Below are positions 21,301 through 29,260 of a DNA stretch of 64,000 nt, in pieces. Both the position numbers and the translations under genes were made by a program. The DNA lies in contig BQMF02000501.1 in the NCBI GenBank assembly GCA_027922465.2, forward strand, positions 124,001 to 188,000, given 5' to 3'. Position 1 is the stretch's first letter. The number at the start of each line of letters is the position of its first letter. The notes beneath the pieces are model-generated. The model searched no databases. It was not told where the DNA came from and saw only the letters and a program-made list of their open reading frames with translations. The DNA is from Turritopsis dohrnii. Its lineage: Eukaryota > Cnidaria > Hydrozoa > Anthoathecata > Oceaniidae.

Positions 21301-22976
21301 ATTTATGGTTTGAAAAAGTAAGATATTCACATACATCTTCCCCTTCCTTACTGGAGAGCCAAAGTTTGTTTGATTAATTGTTTGTTTGTTTGTTAGTTTG
21401 TTTGTTTGTACTATTTAAAACAGTTTTTAAAAATAATGAAAGATTTTATAGGGTTGTTTTCTTTAGTTTTTAAATTTTCAAAAAATCATTTTTCATTTTT
21501 TGAGATATTTAAAGATTTTTCATAAACATGAACGCCATGACTTTACAACGTATAAAACGAAGTTTGACATGCAACTGTTTGAATGACTCATCGTTTTAGT
21601 CATATCAATTGATAACCTTGTTAAGTCGATTCGGTTCCAGGTCTCCATTATTTTTTTGCTGACAAGGCCACAAACCAACATCTAATATTTTACTTCCTAT
21701 GCTTGAGCAATTCATTACAGTTTTATCAGCAAAAAAATAGTAGAGGCCTGGAAATAAGGCGAAGTAACTATGGCAATAATTATATTTACTGATAATGTTA
21801 ACTATAGATTTTTGTCAGTAATTATACAAATTTCAAACAGTATATCACTAAAATTTCCTGAGTTATATTGGTTACCAGAAAGATCAGCAAATTTTGAACA
21901 AAACTTTTAATAGACAGTTGCTGATAAAGAACTTATCGTCGTCCGTACACTGTTTGGATTCCTGCCAAGTGCTTAACTTGGACAGTATATCGAGGAATTT
22001 TACACGAAACTCAAAATTCGTGATCGTTTGTTTTTCGTTTCTACGAAGGGCCTGTCCGACCGGCTGTCGGCGAAACCAATCCTGCATTAAATCCTATTGC
22101 TTTAAATCCTTCCAAGATCAGCTTAACATGCTCCATTGATGAATCAATCAATTGTTCGATTTTATCTTTTTTTTAATATAACATACTAGATGTTTAATCC
22201 CGTTGCACAAAACACTCGAAAAAATCTTCCTTCCTGCACGAAATATCTCTCCTTGATAAAGTTTATATCGTGTATACACCTAAAATCGTACAGAAAGTAG
22301 GTGATACTACTAGTCGCGTACAACAAAAAAAGTTTGAACATGTTCAAAACTATACGATTTGTAGTACGTTTTTCAGCCAATCAGCGTGCAGAACACAAAT
22401 ATGACAAGTAGTGTATGAAGAAAAAAAACATTTTTACGTGATTTGTGATTTGTGATATCTTTTTGAATGAAAATAGCATATAAGGAAAACAAAATTTATG
22501 AAAATGGAAGTATCACGCAGGTCTTTAATGATCAGCCTTTTCAATCAAAACTAAGTTCATTCTTTTCTTTTCTTTCGTGTTTTCTTTTTGCGTTTTTTCT
22601 CTTCGTTTTCCTTTTTGAAATTAGTTGCTGAAATAATTGCACTCATAGCTAATACTTCCACATTGTCTTCCAATTTGTGTATACAGAAGCAGAACACTAA
22701 AAAAATCGTATACAAAAAGTGATTACTACAAATTACATACTACAAATCGTACCGTGTGTATTGTCCTTTAGATGTACTCATTCAAAACTTCACCAAGTTG
22801 GAATTTATACTCGAAAATGCCCTACTGTTGTCGATTAAACCAAATAACTGTTAAACCTTTTTAACTTTAATTATTTTCGTTTTAGTGTCAAACCTGAACA
22901 CTACCTGTTGACTGATGAATATTTGGATGCCGTGCGTCAACAATTACTGAAGATCTGGTCGCCACCACAAGCATAA
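3211..22976 (+). CDS. IDH2: NADP-dependent isocitrate dehydrogenase, mitochondrial type (10 coding exons)
   Basis: It catalyses oxidative decarboxylation of isocitrate to 2-oxoglutarate with NADP+, probably in the mitochondrial matrix. Exons: 3211-3325, 10696-10790, 11335-11500, 12083-12243, 12320-12425, 13816-13993, 19605-19756, 19960-20170, 21225-21317, 22886-22976. They join in phase to 1368 nt (455 aa plus stop), close to the ~450 aa usual for animal IDH2. All introns are GT-AG. Visible family blocks are [32 protein letters not shown] (substrate loop), GRHAHGDQ (with the arginine that is mutated in human IDH cancers), [17 protein letters not shown] (catalytic lysine), [10 protein letters not shown] (metal aspartates) and [16 protein letters not shown] (NADP site). 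The first ~38 residues are basic and hydroxylated with no acidic residue, as expected of a matrix presequence. That favours the mitochondrial over the cytosolic paralogue, but localisation is inferred. The gene is stretched to ~20 kb by intronic transposons, while the coding sequence shows no lesion. Confidence 0.97.
3733..3902. repeat. Foldback MITE in IDH2 intron 1
   Basis: GGCTTTATTACAG at 3733 and TCTTTAAGCCTGCAATTTTA near 3771 are mirrored by the complement ending near 3902. The arms are about 60 bp around a 40-bp centre. It is non-coding, just downstream of exon 1. Confidence 0.7.
5001..5049. repeat. Perfect 22-bp stem hairpin in intron 1
   Basis: TTTTTGAATCCAGTCTGTGT extends to 5022 and pairs without mismatch with 5028-5049 around the loop GGGGT. 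The arms are identical in inverse, so the structure is young or conserved. Confidence 0.8.
5130..5290 (+). repeat. Dispersed repeat (ACAACCGGCTTT / CCTAGCGGTTTTTTG family)
   Basis: It contains GCAAGAAAGCTATTACAACC, CTAGCGGTTTTTTGAAATTT and CGTGCGTGC. Closely related segments recur at 9716-9800 and 59950-60020, and a short piece lies inverted near 39938-39960. It is non-coding and T-rich. The class is unknown. Confidence 0.55.
6439..8934 (-). CDS. hAT-superfamily transposase, intact ORF (831 aa)
   Basis: The protein would bind its own transposon ends and carry out cut-and-paste transposition. The N-terminus is acidic and low-complexity to about residue 110. A BED/TTF-like zinc finger follows, with C142, C145, H173 and H179. 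The RNase-H-like core has [13 protein letters not shown] (D306), [13 protein letters not shown] (D374) and the hAT-type CRNHKLAL insertion motif. The C-terminal dimerisation domain has [20 protein letters not shown] (E773). This matches the cellular ZMYM/ZBED5-like subgroup of hAT proteins. The frame has no stop or frameshift and a full-length domain order. It lies antisense within IDH2 intron 1. I could not define its terminal repeats or 8-bp duplications, so either a recent transposon or an ORF retained in the host is possible. BLAST-level similarity was not tested. Confidence 0.9.
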   Translation of the reverse strand: MGRHKTTGRSHNKKSSTYTSKRAFKPQNKNKQSTLLKFLDYARNEENNQESSRNEMEPCEELATEQSEEPTCNSSDSEHNNINEGDLDMDVNEEETSNNETEVVLNYLNENNSYFSAHQIQEKWESEFPFAIYSAKERGWLCKVCAEYSEGTEHWKTVAVKLHEHPTRVFSGHENSKKHIDALKKQREIKKIISKGTIYKQMIAGEKRQTVSTRERNRRVIKKFMKTAYFVAKKKWAVRENFSDTINFLRELPDEDIEKHFQAASSRATYASKQTADEFIKCFSDFLEEGFKNRLLAASDFSLMTDETTDISDRAELAIFVRYVDSDSHQVTEEFLGLVEVYGSKGAEALFNLIYDVLERKGIDIKQMRFNGMDGTNTMSGERSGLQRRFRHEVPHTKYINCRNHKLALVFVHLLPNFKPLQNVDSVLVSSWKMMKYSTVKNAVFGEAQETFGKKKRKLLKAAATRWLSHGEASKRLVSRYSCLIDALDAILEKGADQEVKGLRDELLNPETALFLLLLTDVLSLINRFSLFLQRKNLIFADIANKFNALKNSISELMIHDGSFFKEHSKYFLKMSGECMELARRLRGNNLIETTECDVIEEKINYFNCNIKVPFLEEVLKELDLAFSMDDPVFLAFDAFNVSSSFDLETREQFISVLTEFYGERKSSKFNNEIKTAESIINKLGLNRNEIRSFFFDFDAEVRREEDKRNKEIRKLIESKKLQPNKVAQYKEDHPIEPSTVYKALMKERSQYPEMMMLFKFSLLITPSTANVERGFSVLGLLATKQRNSLSPCTLDKLMRIVLLGPEQFDDHTWETLVDKYRDMSDRRIDL
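9579..9652 (+). repeat. tRNA-Asn-like SINE/pseudo-tRNA
   Basis: CAACTGTTAACCGAAGGGTC forms a tRNA-Asn (GTT) anticodon arm and GGTGGTTCGACCCCAT the B box and T arm. The A-box region GTGGCACAGTTGGTTAGT is also present. The acceptor arms do not pair well, so this is a decayed tRNA copy or a SINE head rather than a working tRNA. Confidence 0.65.
9716..9800 (+). repeat. Dispersed repeat copy (related to 5130-5290)
   Basis: It shares GCAAGAAATACATTACAACC and GGCTTTGGTTTTTT, then AGCTAGCGGTTTTT, with the 5.1 kb and 59.9 kb copies. It separates the two tRNA-Asn-like segments. Confidence 0.55.
9806..9879 (+). repeat. Second tRNA-Asn-like SINE/pseudo-tRNA
   Basis: GTGGCGCAGTTGGCTAGT, CTGTTAACCGAAAGGTCGGT and GGTTCGAACCCACT follow the tRNA-Asn order. 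The anticodon loop is CTGTTAA. The D and acceptor stems contain mismatches. It lies ~230 bp from the similar copy at 9579, with a dispersed repeat between them, which suggests a composite repeat. Confidence 0.65.
9925..9992 (+). repeat. Dispersed repeat ending GGGCATCTTGTT
   Basis: TCATGCTTCAACAGATTTTG and CTTTCTGCCCGTAAGGGCAT recur at 59905-59960 and 60925-60980, and inverted at 38690-38735. It contains a short hairpin (TGCCCGTAAGGGCA). It is a non-coding module of unknown class. Confidence 0.55.
10696..10790 (+). CDS. IDH2: IDH2 exon 2
   Basis: Codons 39-70 encode the conserved N-terminal block [20 protein letters not shown]. The acceptor is TTTAG/ATTCG and the donor GGGGAG/GTAAGC. The exon lies 7.4 kb from exon 1 and was too short to stand out as an open frame. 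Confidence 0.95.
11335..11500 (+). CDS. IDH2: IDH2 exon 3
   Basis: Codons 71-125 encode [20 protein letters not shown] and [13 protein letters not shown], both diagnostic of eukaryotic NADP-IDH. The acceptor is ATTTAG/TTG. The exon ends GAAG/GTATAA and leaves one base for the next codon. Confidence 0.96.
11829..11899 (+). repeat. tRNA-like SINE head in IDH2 intron 3
   Basis: TTTGTGGTAGAGCGCTCACT resembles a pol III A box and GCGGGTTCAATCCCCG a B box with a paired T arm. The 3' CGAGTCA partly pairs with a 5' segment as an acceptor stem. It is followed by a segment at 11970-12035 shared with other repeats in this gene. No working tRNA is claimed. Confidence 0.6.
12083..12243 (+). CDS. IDH2: IDH2 exon 4 (substrate-binding loop)
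   Basis: Codons 126-179 encode [18 protein letters not shown] and IGRHAHGDQ. These carry the serine, asparagine and arginines that bind isocitrate. The exon runs from CCAATAG/AATTC to GATCAG/GTCTGT. Confidence 0.97.
12320..12425 (+). CDS. IDH2: IDH2 exon 5
   Basis: This exon encodes [20 protein letters not shown] and continues to VFDFK, the small-domain clasp region. The acceptor is GTTGCAG/TACAAAG and the donor CAAAG/GTAAG. The clasp is the least conserved part of the family, as seen here. Confidence 0.95.
12681..13582. mobile_element. TIR DNA element in IDH2 intron 5
   Basis: ACAGGCCTGGTCGTAAGA at the left is mirrored at the right by TCTTACGACCAGGCCTGT. TATG stands directly outside each end (12677-12680 and 13582-13585), so it may be a short duplication. 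Sub-terminal segments rich in GTGCGATCGCACG recur inside. There is no ORF of note, so it is non-autonomous and the superfamily is uncertain. Confidence 0.75.
13816..13993 (+). CDS. IDH2: IDH2 exon 6 (catalytic lysine)
   Basis: This exon encodes [20 protein letters not shown] and [20 protein letters not shown]. It contains the TKNT lysine that takes part in catalysis. The acceptor is CTTCAG/GTACTGG and the donor GA/GTAAGT. Confidence 0.97.
14433..15712 (+). pseudogene. LINE ORF1 (zinc-finger, coiled-coil, nucleic-acid-binding protein), frameshifted
   Basis: This is the chaperone-like ORF1 product of a CR1-type LINE. The first ~40 codons ([14 protein letters not shown]) lie in one frame. From about 14549 the frame shifts to [18 protein letters not shown] and YSCATCVE, and the cysteines and histidine of both parts together make a PHD-like zinc finger. 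A long charged coiled coil follows (about 14700-15080). The C-terminal part has [14 protein letters not shown] and later [14 protein letters not shown], which resembles the RRM/CTD region of LINE ORF1 proteins. Its end overlaps the frame leading into ORF2. The shift shows the copy is decayed. Confidence 0.75.
15745..18702 (+). pseudogene. LINE ORF2 (APE endonuclease + reverse transcriptase) with three stops
   Basis: One frame is maintained across three stop codons (16888-16890, 17059-17061, 17737-17739). The endonuclease part has [37 protein letters not shown] and GMSDHSVI. The RT part has [45 protein letters not shown] (motif A), [20 protein letters not shown] (motif B) and [10 protein letters not shown] (catalytic FADD). 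The C-terminal CR1-type block [12 protein letters not shown]...RPHLEYC...[11 protein letters not shown] is present. Near 18655 a frameshift separates it from the true C-terminus ([20 protein letters not shown]). The cysteine-rich ends and tail microsatellite support the CR1/Jockey group, but the exact clade is not resolved. Confidence 0.9.
19157..19350 (+). repeat. 22-bp minisatellite in IDH2 intron 6
   Basis: There are about nine head-to-tail copies of a 22-bp unit, GGTTGTTTATAAGATACGTA plus TT. Units alternate between GATAGGTAATGG and GATACGTATTGG variants. The array lies ~250 bp before exon 7. Confidence 0.9.
19605..19756 (+). CDS. IDH2: IDH2 exon 7 (metal-binding aspartates)
   Basis: This exon encodes [20 protein letters not shown] and [17 protein letters not shown]. 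The two aspartates of LIDDMVA correspond to the Mg2+/isocitrate ligands of the family. It lies just after a CR1-like LINE and a 22-bp minisatellite in the preceding intron. Confidence 0.96.
19960..20170 (+). CDS. IDH2: IDH2 exon 8 (NADP-binding block)
   Basis: This exon encodes [40 protein letters not shown] and [20 protein letters not shown]. The [12 protein letters not shown] segment binds the adenine and 2'-phosphate of NADP. The acceptor is TTCAAG/GCTATGG and the donor AAAAT/GTGAGT. Confidence 0.97.
20259..20452. mobile_element. Short MITE (TTAAAGATAATGARCT ends), copy 1
   Basis: It begins TTAAAGATAGCGAATT and ends TAGTTCATTATTTTTAA. The interior shares TTATTATTAACAAAGCGCTC and CCTCGACCTTATGATAG with a second copy at 62689-62868. 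It lies in IDH2 intron 8. Confidence 0.75.
20453..21224. other. IDH2 intron 8, 3' part
   Basis: Non-coding intron sequence after the short MITE. No further repeat was recognised. Confidence 0.6.
21225..21317 (+). CDS. IDH2: IDH2 exon 9
   Basis: This exon encodes [20 protein letters not shown] followed by [10 protein letters not shown], the conserved C-terminal helix and the TKDLAGC signature. The acceptor is TATTTAG/TTTCTGC and the donor AAAAA/GTAAGA. Confidence 0.96.
21633..21753. repeat. Foldback in IDH2 intron 9
   Basis: TTCCAGGTCTCCATTATTTT and TTTGCTGACAA are mirrored by ATCAGCAAAAAAATAGTAGA and GGCCTGGAA about 60 bp later. It is non-coding. Confidence 0.6.
22886..22976 (+). CDS. IDH2: IDH2 exon 10 (C-terminus)
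   Basis: This exon encodes [20 protein letters not shown] and LKIWSPPQA, with the stop TAA at 22974-22976. The position corresponds to the family's variable tail. The acceptor is CGTTTTAG/TGTC. I found no convincing AATAAA before the MITE that begins near 23393, so the 3' UTR end is undetermined. Confidence 0.93.
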
Positions 22977-23392
22977 CACTCCTACATAGCTTCATATGAG
23001 AATGCTGTCTCCTTTATTCAGTTGATCTGTCTCATTCACCTTGACCTTTTTTTCTAAAAAAAATATCCAAGGCACTGTTTACACGACACCTATAATTTTA
23101 TGAAATATCAAACAACAGTAGGGGGTAAACGTAAACAAGATTTTAAGTAAATTATTTGGAGTAGTGTTTTTTATTCTATTCTTAGAATCACTTTTTTAGT
23201 CAGAAAAATTGTCAACTAATTTATTTTATTTTATTTTCATCTACCCCTCTGTCCTACATTTTCACTTCGAACTTTCAAACTTGCTTCCTTTTAGAGGTTA
23301 CTCCCTCTTTGCCATGTTCGGTTGCCATGTTTTTTTGTTGTTCTAATGGAGAGGTTTAAAAATTCTTGTGTTTTTTTTTTTTAGACAATCGT

Positions 23393-23759
23393 AGTGCTCT
23401 TTGGCTCCTTCCTAGGTACATTTTCACTTTATTTTGTTTTTAAAAACAACTACATGAAAAAAAAACTGGGTTTGTTGATTGAGTGTTCAGGAAGTTCCGC
23501 TTTGGATTGCACTTACGAAATTTCCACCATAATCATTGAATTAAGCAAACAAAAATAGCACTTAATTCCCCGTTTACGAAATTTCCACCAACCTCCGCAT
23601 TCTTTGTTCACTCGAGGTGTTTATGCGGACTGTTTCCTCTTTAAGTTGTGCTACAAAACAGATTGTAAAACACGGGAATTATAAAGTTGGTAAAAAAATA
23701 TGTATATAATATAAACAAGGTAAGGTGCAAATATACCTGGTGAGGAGCCAAAGAGCACT
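23393..23759. mobile_element. TIR MITE just downstream of IDH2
   Basis: AGTGCTCTTTGGCTCCTTCC at the left is mirrored at the right by AGGAGCCAAAGAGCACT, with similarity extending ~40 bp inward. The interior repeats ACGAAATTTCCACCA twice. It lies ~420 bp after the stop codon, so it may fall in the 3' UTR. Confidence 0.75.
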
Positions 23760-24481
23760 TTGATTGACTAACAAGAAAGTAAAAATAAAAACGACTTGGA
23801 GTTCACTACAGCTCTGAAACAAAAGTGCACTGGTTAATCACTTTGTTTATATGACTAAATACTTCCATCGTTAAGTCAATTTATCCATTCGTTCGTTAAT
23901 TTATGCATTCGTTCGTTAAATTGCCACTCATCTTCCCATTTTATACATAATTTCGATCCTATGACGTAAATGGCTTAAAAAGATCATTAAAATCGTCTGT
24001 ACATGCATTCTTCAGATCTCTGATAATTTATATGAGCCTCGTTTGGGTAAATAGTAAGTTCTCTCATTTTTTTCAATCTGAATTAAAAATAGATTTTCAC
24101 TTGAGCATGGCAATGCACAAAACAAAACGAAGAGGCTCGTATCTATTTATAAGCAACACGTTCATAAACAACACTAGTAGATTTTCTCAAAAAGTTAAGC
24201 AACAGTACTACCAGAATCTTAGATAAAACATTAGCAACATAAAATTTTGAAGTGATGCAGCACAAGTATAGCTAAAGCACATTTCTTAAAATTGTTACAT
24301 TGGGTTGTCCTTCACTTTGTACTTAGATACTTAAACGTACACAAAGGTTATTAAGTCTGGAAATAAATATTTTTTCAATAAATGCTTAGCAACAAATTAA
24401 ACAACATTACTGCTTAAAAATGGTCATTTAAGCAACATTACTGCTAATGCCTGACCTTGGTTGCTTATAAAAGAAACCGTG

Positions 24482-25260
24482 TACTGGGGAACCTCCCTAA
24501 GACGGACAAAAAATTTTGTCCCAGACGAATCCTTAATAAACCCTTATAAAGAAACCTCCCCAAAGTGGACAAGAGCACATCTAGAAACTATAATATTCTT
24601 GCATGTTTTGAAAAAAGATATGCCCCCAACAAAGTCTCAACCAAGTGGTCTCTTAAACTGTAGTTATATTCAAACAATGTTCACCGATTAAGCTTAAAAA
24701 AGTAGTTTGACCAGGGATATGTTAAAGCATATCCCTGGTTTGACAGGGCAAGAAAAGAAACATAATTTCCGTTGCTAAGACCCGTAACTAAGGAAGCTAT
24801 CTAGTACTACCTTTATAAAACTTCAAATATCTTAATAAATAATCAAGAACTCAGAAAAATGACTTCAGATTCGTATTTAGGATAGCCAAAATATCTAAAA
24901 ACAATAAAAAAAATGTTTTTTCAAAATTTTCAAGAAATTTAGGATTTTTTATAGTGATTCCACCTTAAAGCGGACCTTTTTTCCAGGTCCCGCACGACAA
25001 TTCTCCCTAAAATTTACCTCTATAAAGCAGAAACCGAAAAAATTCGACAAGAACATCAAAATTCAGTATTTTATTTCTAACTTTTTTTTAAATTTTCAGT
25101 CCTAACGGTTTTTTAATATGCCAAACAAACTGGGCAATAGCAAAGGGTAAGACTTACGAGTAGAATTTCTTCAAAGTTTCTGGCTAAAATAAGCAAACCT
25201 CTCTAAAGCGAACGAAAGCTCTGGTTCTGTAAGTCTCCGCTTTAAGGAGGTTCCACTGTA
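24482..25260. mobile_element. Tigger/pogo-like non-autonomous element
   Basis: The left end TACTGGGGAACCTCCCTAAG and the right end (complement TACAGTGGAACCTCCTTAAA) match the CAGTGGAACCTC pattern of Tigger/pogo termini, with flanking TA. Internal copies of the sub-terminal block occur near 24545 and 24960. A hairpin (CCAGGGATAT / ATATCCCTGG, 24711-24738) lies inside. No transposase frame was seen. Confidence 0.7.
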
Positions 25261-25968
25261 TTCCTATTATCAATCGATAATCAATGTTATGAAAATATTG
25301 CGTAATAGGTTTTCAAAAACTTTATTAAAACATAGATCGTAACAAACATGTTATGTTGATGTTTTGATCGAATATTTTTTAAAATATGGGGAATGGGTAT
25401 GCCTCGCTCCAGAGATCCAAAATGATGATTGAAAATTTTAACAAGACTTTTAACGCTTTTACGTTTATCCATCTTTAAAACTTGACAATTGTTAAAATTA
25501 GAACATCTTAACGCGAAGGCATTGTCCTGAGTAGTAATCTCAAATTTCATTGGTTCCGACGGTAATTATTACAATTTAGAAAAAGCGTGTAATGACATCT
25601 CATTGTTATAAGCTATAAAATAAAAAAATGTCATTATTATTCGTCTTGTCAATACTGCATCGTCGGTCACAGTACAGTACATAGCAAGGTAAGTGGAGAG
25701 GAAGTTTTTTTTCTTTTTCTAAAATTTTCGAATGTTTCACAAAAAAACATTCAAAGATAGTTTTTTAAAAGTGTATCACATATGATGAGGGAATGTACAT
25801 TATTCAAGGCTTCAATATTTCAATGTATGGAAGTACACCAAATTGCTATCGTTTTGCGCCAACCGCCTCTTGTTGTTGAGAAGACGAAAGAAAAGGCGTC
25901 AATCCACAGTAAAACTACATAAAGTGTCGATACCCGGTCACCGTCAACAGTATATCGTACTTAGCTAT

Positions 25969-26724
25969 ACACTTATATAACTGGTCATGTATTTAACGCG
26001 GGTAAAAAGAGTGCGAAATTTTATTAACGCGAGGGAGAGAGGCTTACGTCTTAAAGTGTGCATAATTAACGCGAACTGACAGTAACGAGCTTTATAAGTG
26101 GCGTTTAATTAACGCGAATTTTTTTTTGAAAAGGTAAAATTTTGAAATGAAACACAATGATATAATTGCTTAGTTTTTTCTTTAAATAAGGTGGAAAAAT
26201 GTGTCCTAGTTTATGATAATAACACAAAGAAAGTCACAATGAAAAAATGAAGTATTTTAGTTTATATATAAAACTTATTTAAACGGGTTGTCCTTGATTG
26301 GATTTTCGTTGTTCTTGCGAGCGTTGGCAAGATTATCAGTAATGCCTGCGGCTTTCCAACCTGCTTTGATTGTGATGATGGCGATGATAGTGATGAATGC
26401 GATGATGGTGATGATAGCGATTTCGAGGTAGACTTTGATAAGGATGAGGATTGAACTTTTTGTGCGTGAGAACCGTTTGAACATTTGCTTGTTAAATATG
26501 TTAAACATGATTTTGCTAATATTCCATATATGATTTTAAAAGAACTCTTACATTCTACCCTGAACCATTTTATTGTTACTAAATTGTCAATTTGGAAAAT
26601 TAAGGCTTGCTGAAATTAAGGGAGGATTTTTTTACACGACCAGTAATTAAGGTAGGAGAAATGTACGCGAGTATAAAATTAACACGGTTTTAATTAACGC
26701 GACCTGACCATTTATATAAGTGTA
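25969..26724. mobile_element. pogo-like element with transposase remnant
   Basis: The left end ACACTTATATAACTGGTCAT is mirrored at the right by TGACCATTTATATAAGTGT. Sub-terminal TTAACGCG blocks recur in both arms. A minus-strand ORF inside (26275-26508) ends with a segment shared with the pogo-type transposase at 50072-50626. It is non-autonomous. Confidence 0.65.
26275..26364 (-). pseudogene. pogo transposase C-terminal fragment
   Basis: AGWKAAGITDN followed by a PIKDNPFK ending parallels SGWKAAGIYDAIKVG...PIDPFKD in the 50 kb pogo protein. Only this short block survives, and the rest of the frame is low-complexity isoleucine/threonine repeat. Confidence 0.55.
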
Positions 26725-26930
26725 ATAAGGTATATCATGCGAGACAATGAATCCGTATTTAATAGTAAAGTGCGAATTTTTCGCTGGTGGACTATTGTTT
26801 TGGAAAAACTCGATTGCGTTATAAAGGCCCACTTACTTACTATAGAAAAAACTTTGATACTTAAAGATAGTGAACTATTTTGAAGGTGTTCTAGATTCTG
26901 GATTGAAATCTCCACAGGAGAACCAGTCGT

Positions 26931-27001
26931 TCGTTTATTTCTCGTTATTTCTCGTTATTTCTCGTTTATTTCTCGTTTATTTCTCGTTATTTCGATATTT
27001 C
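26931..27001 (+). repeat. Microsatellite (TTATTTCTCG)n
   Basis: About six imperfect copies of CGTTATTTCT / CGTTTATTTCT, ending in CGATATTTCG. It is simple sequence with no coding role. Confidence 0.85.
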
Positions 27002-27276
27002 GTTTCCAGATCCATTTCTTACTGTTCTGATTAGGAATTCTGCTGACATCATCACATTTGACCCCTTCGTTTTTTTGTAACAGTTCATTATCTTTTATGC
27101 TGCATGTTTTCAGAAAGTATTTTAATTCCAGAAAATTGACCTAGAAAATTTTTACGTCTATTAGATGATTTACAAATGACATCTTTTGTTTTTAAATGGT
27201 AGATTTTGAACGAGTAATTAGTGTTAATCAACACACCATAGAAATACGAAAACACACAGACTGCTAATTTTGACAT

Positions 27277-27780
27277 TTTTAATACGCTTTTTTTTATAAT
27301 TTTATAAGAACACGAGCCTCAGATTTGGCAAAAAAAAACAAGATCAACTGAGGCTCAAATCATTGGTCCAAAAATTAACAACAGCCTCAGTCTGAATTTT
27401 CTTGGAAAATAAGAACAAAGCAAGACGTAAATTCTCTCAAAAGCTACTGTTAACTGGTTTAGAAGTGTGTTATTTTTCTGACTTTCAATAAATGTGCGAG
27501 ATATATTTAATGATGGTGCGACTTACGGTCTGCTTAAACCCCTGCACACATGGGCATTACCAAGTAGCAATCATTGCTCACTACTACGCTGCGTTCGAAA
27601 ATAATTCGAAACAAGAACAACACTTGCAGAAAAAATAAGAACAAAATGAGGTTGAAATCTGAAATTGTGTTTTAAAATCTAAGAATAAAATAAGAGCAAA
27701 TTAGGCTGAAAAAGACTCCAAAAAAAGAACAGCCTCAAGTCAGATTTTACTGGTTCTTATAAAAAATAAGCGTATTAAAA
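27277..27780. mobile_element. TIR MITE (TTTTAATACGC ends)
   Basis: The left end TTTTAATACGC is mirrored by GCGTATTAAAA at the right, with TTTTATAAGAAC sub-terminal in both. The interior carries AACAAAATGAGG / GCCTCA blocks that also occur near 31195-31270 and 49150-49250. It is non-coding. Confidence 0.7.
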
Positions 27781-28299
27781 AAACATAAGTTACGGAAACA
27801 TAACTTTGTGTCTATTTGTTTACTTTTTCACCAAAATAATTTGTTTGCCCTTTAAAAACTGTATAGGTAAAGAGTCTGATTTTAGACGAACGTACGACAA
27901 AAATAAAAATAAAACCTCAATTACATTCATGTGAACAGTGCCTTAAATGTATCCATTTGATTTCTTTGTTGTTTCAGTAATGTCTTATCATGAGTTGATT
28001 TTATCTCAGTAAATGTACTTTTTAATTTGCCATTTGTATGATGAAACAACATTTTGTATCAAATTCCATAAACGAAAACTTTCTTATCACATCCTTTCAC
28101 AGGCCTGAAAATAAATGTAACTTCCTAATTCATCAAATTAACAAACACGGCTGAATATTCAGTGACCTTCAAATTTTAATGATTTATTAATGGCCTTCAT
28201 TATAAATTGAGTTAATTGACTTTTAAGAATTTAATGAACCAAATCGTTGAGTTTTTCTTCAATATCTTTTCGAAGAACAAATATTTTGGCAAACATTTT

Positions 28300-28425
28300 A
28301 TATTAATGGATAGGGCATGAAAAGCTCTTTTTTGTGATATAAAATTCACAATATTTTATCAGACATGTAATGAAAAATACCCCTTGAAAGTTGGTGGATA
28401 AGACATTTTGATACACACTGTATTT
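28300..28425 (-). repeat. mariner-like terminal fragment
   Basis: Read on the minus strand, it starts TACAGTGTGTATCAAAATGT, then CTTATCCACCAACTTTCAAG. The same terminus is at 34924 on the plus strand and a diverged one is at 52195-52255. The opposite end was not found nearby. Confidence 0.55.
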
Positions 28426-28447
28426 CAGAAGTGCTTTTAATAATAAA

Positions 28448-29260
28448 CTAGCCGCCAAGGCGGCGTCGCTCGCCGCCCATGTCCACCTGCTCTGTATCAC
28501 TGTATCAAATTTCCTTATAAACGGCTCGTATAACTTGTCACAACCTCTGGTAAAACCAATCTTTTATCAGTGTAACAATACACTCAAAACGTAGAGAGAG
28601 AGAACTTCAACTTTTTATTAGCTTTTGTTTTAAAAAAGTTACGCGCTCTAACATGGGTGCTATCAAACAGGGGGAAAATGGTTTCTCTTCTTAAAAAGTT
28701 CACACGGAGGAGAGAAAAAAGGCACGTGCTAAATGAATAAATAGAATAAAAAAACGTTCGATCAGAACGCTTAACAATTAAAAGAAGAAATTAATTTATT
28801 AAAAGAAAAGCAAAAAAAAAACATTTTGTTTTGATATGATACTCTTTTTTTACCTATCGGTTTTTAAACATTTTGATTGCTCAAAAAAAAAGTTCACCCG
28901 TCTCAGACAGTCAGGCAAGAGTTAGGCAAACCGAACATATGCTGCCACGTTCTGCCACTGCTGCTTTTTGTCCAAAATGTTTAATCAGTTAGTTTCTTTG
29001 TATTTAGTTGATGTACTGTTTTCAAAGCCAAGTCAACGTGGAATATAAAACTAACAATAATGATAAAAACAAAACGTTATTCCTATTAGTTCATCAGCCA
29101 AAAAAAGTCACGTTCGATTGGGGTTGCAATGTATTTGCTTCGAACTCACGTCGCACACAAAAAAAGAAATAATTTCGCTCACAACTTAATCTACCATTTT
29201 GCGTGACTTACAAACAAACGAACAAACAAACAGACGGAGAATCGGCTATTAATATATAGA
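28448..29260 (-). mobile_element. Non-autonomous Helitron 1
   Basis: Read on the minus strand it starts TCTATATATTAATAGCCGAT at 29260. It ends with the hairpin GGCGGCGAGCGACGCCGCC, a 7-nt spacer (TTGGCGG) and CTAG (28451-28448), followed by host T. A 5' TC plus a 3' hairpin and CTRR with no TIR is the Helitron signature. There is no Rep/helicase frame. It abuts a second copy at 29261. Confidence 0.8.

Noticed and set aside
26275..26508. A membrane protein with isoleucine-rich helix
   Set aside because: The hydrophobic run comes from a GAT/ATG simple repeat read on the minus strand; the tail is a pogo fragment.
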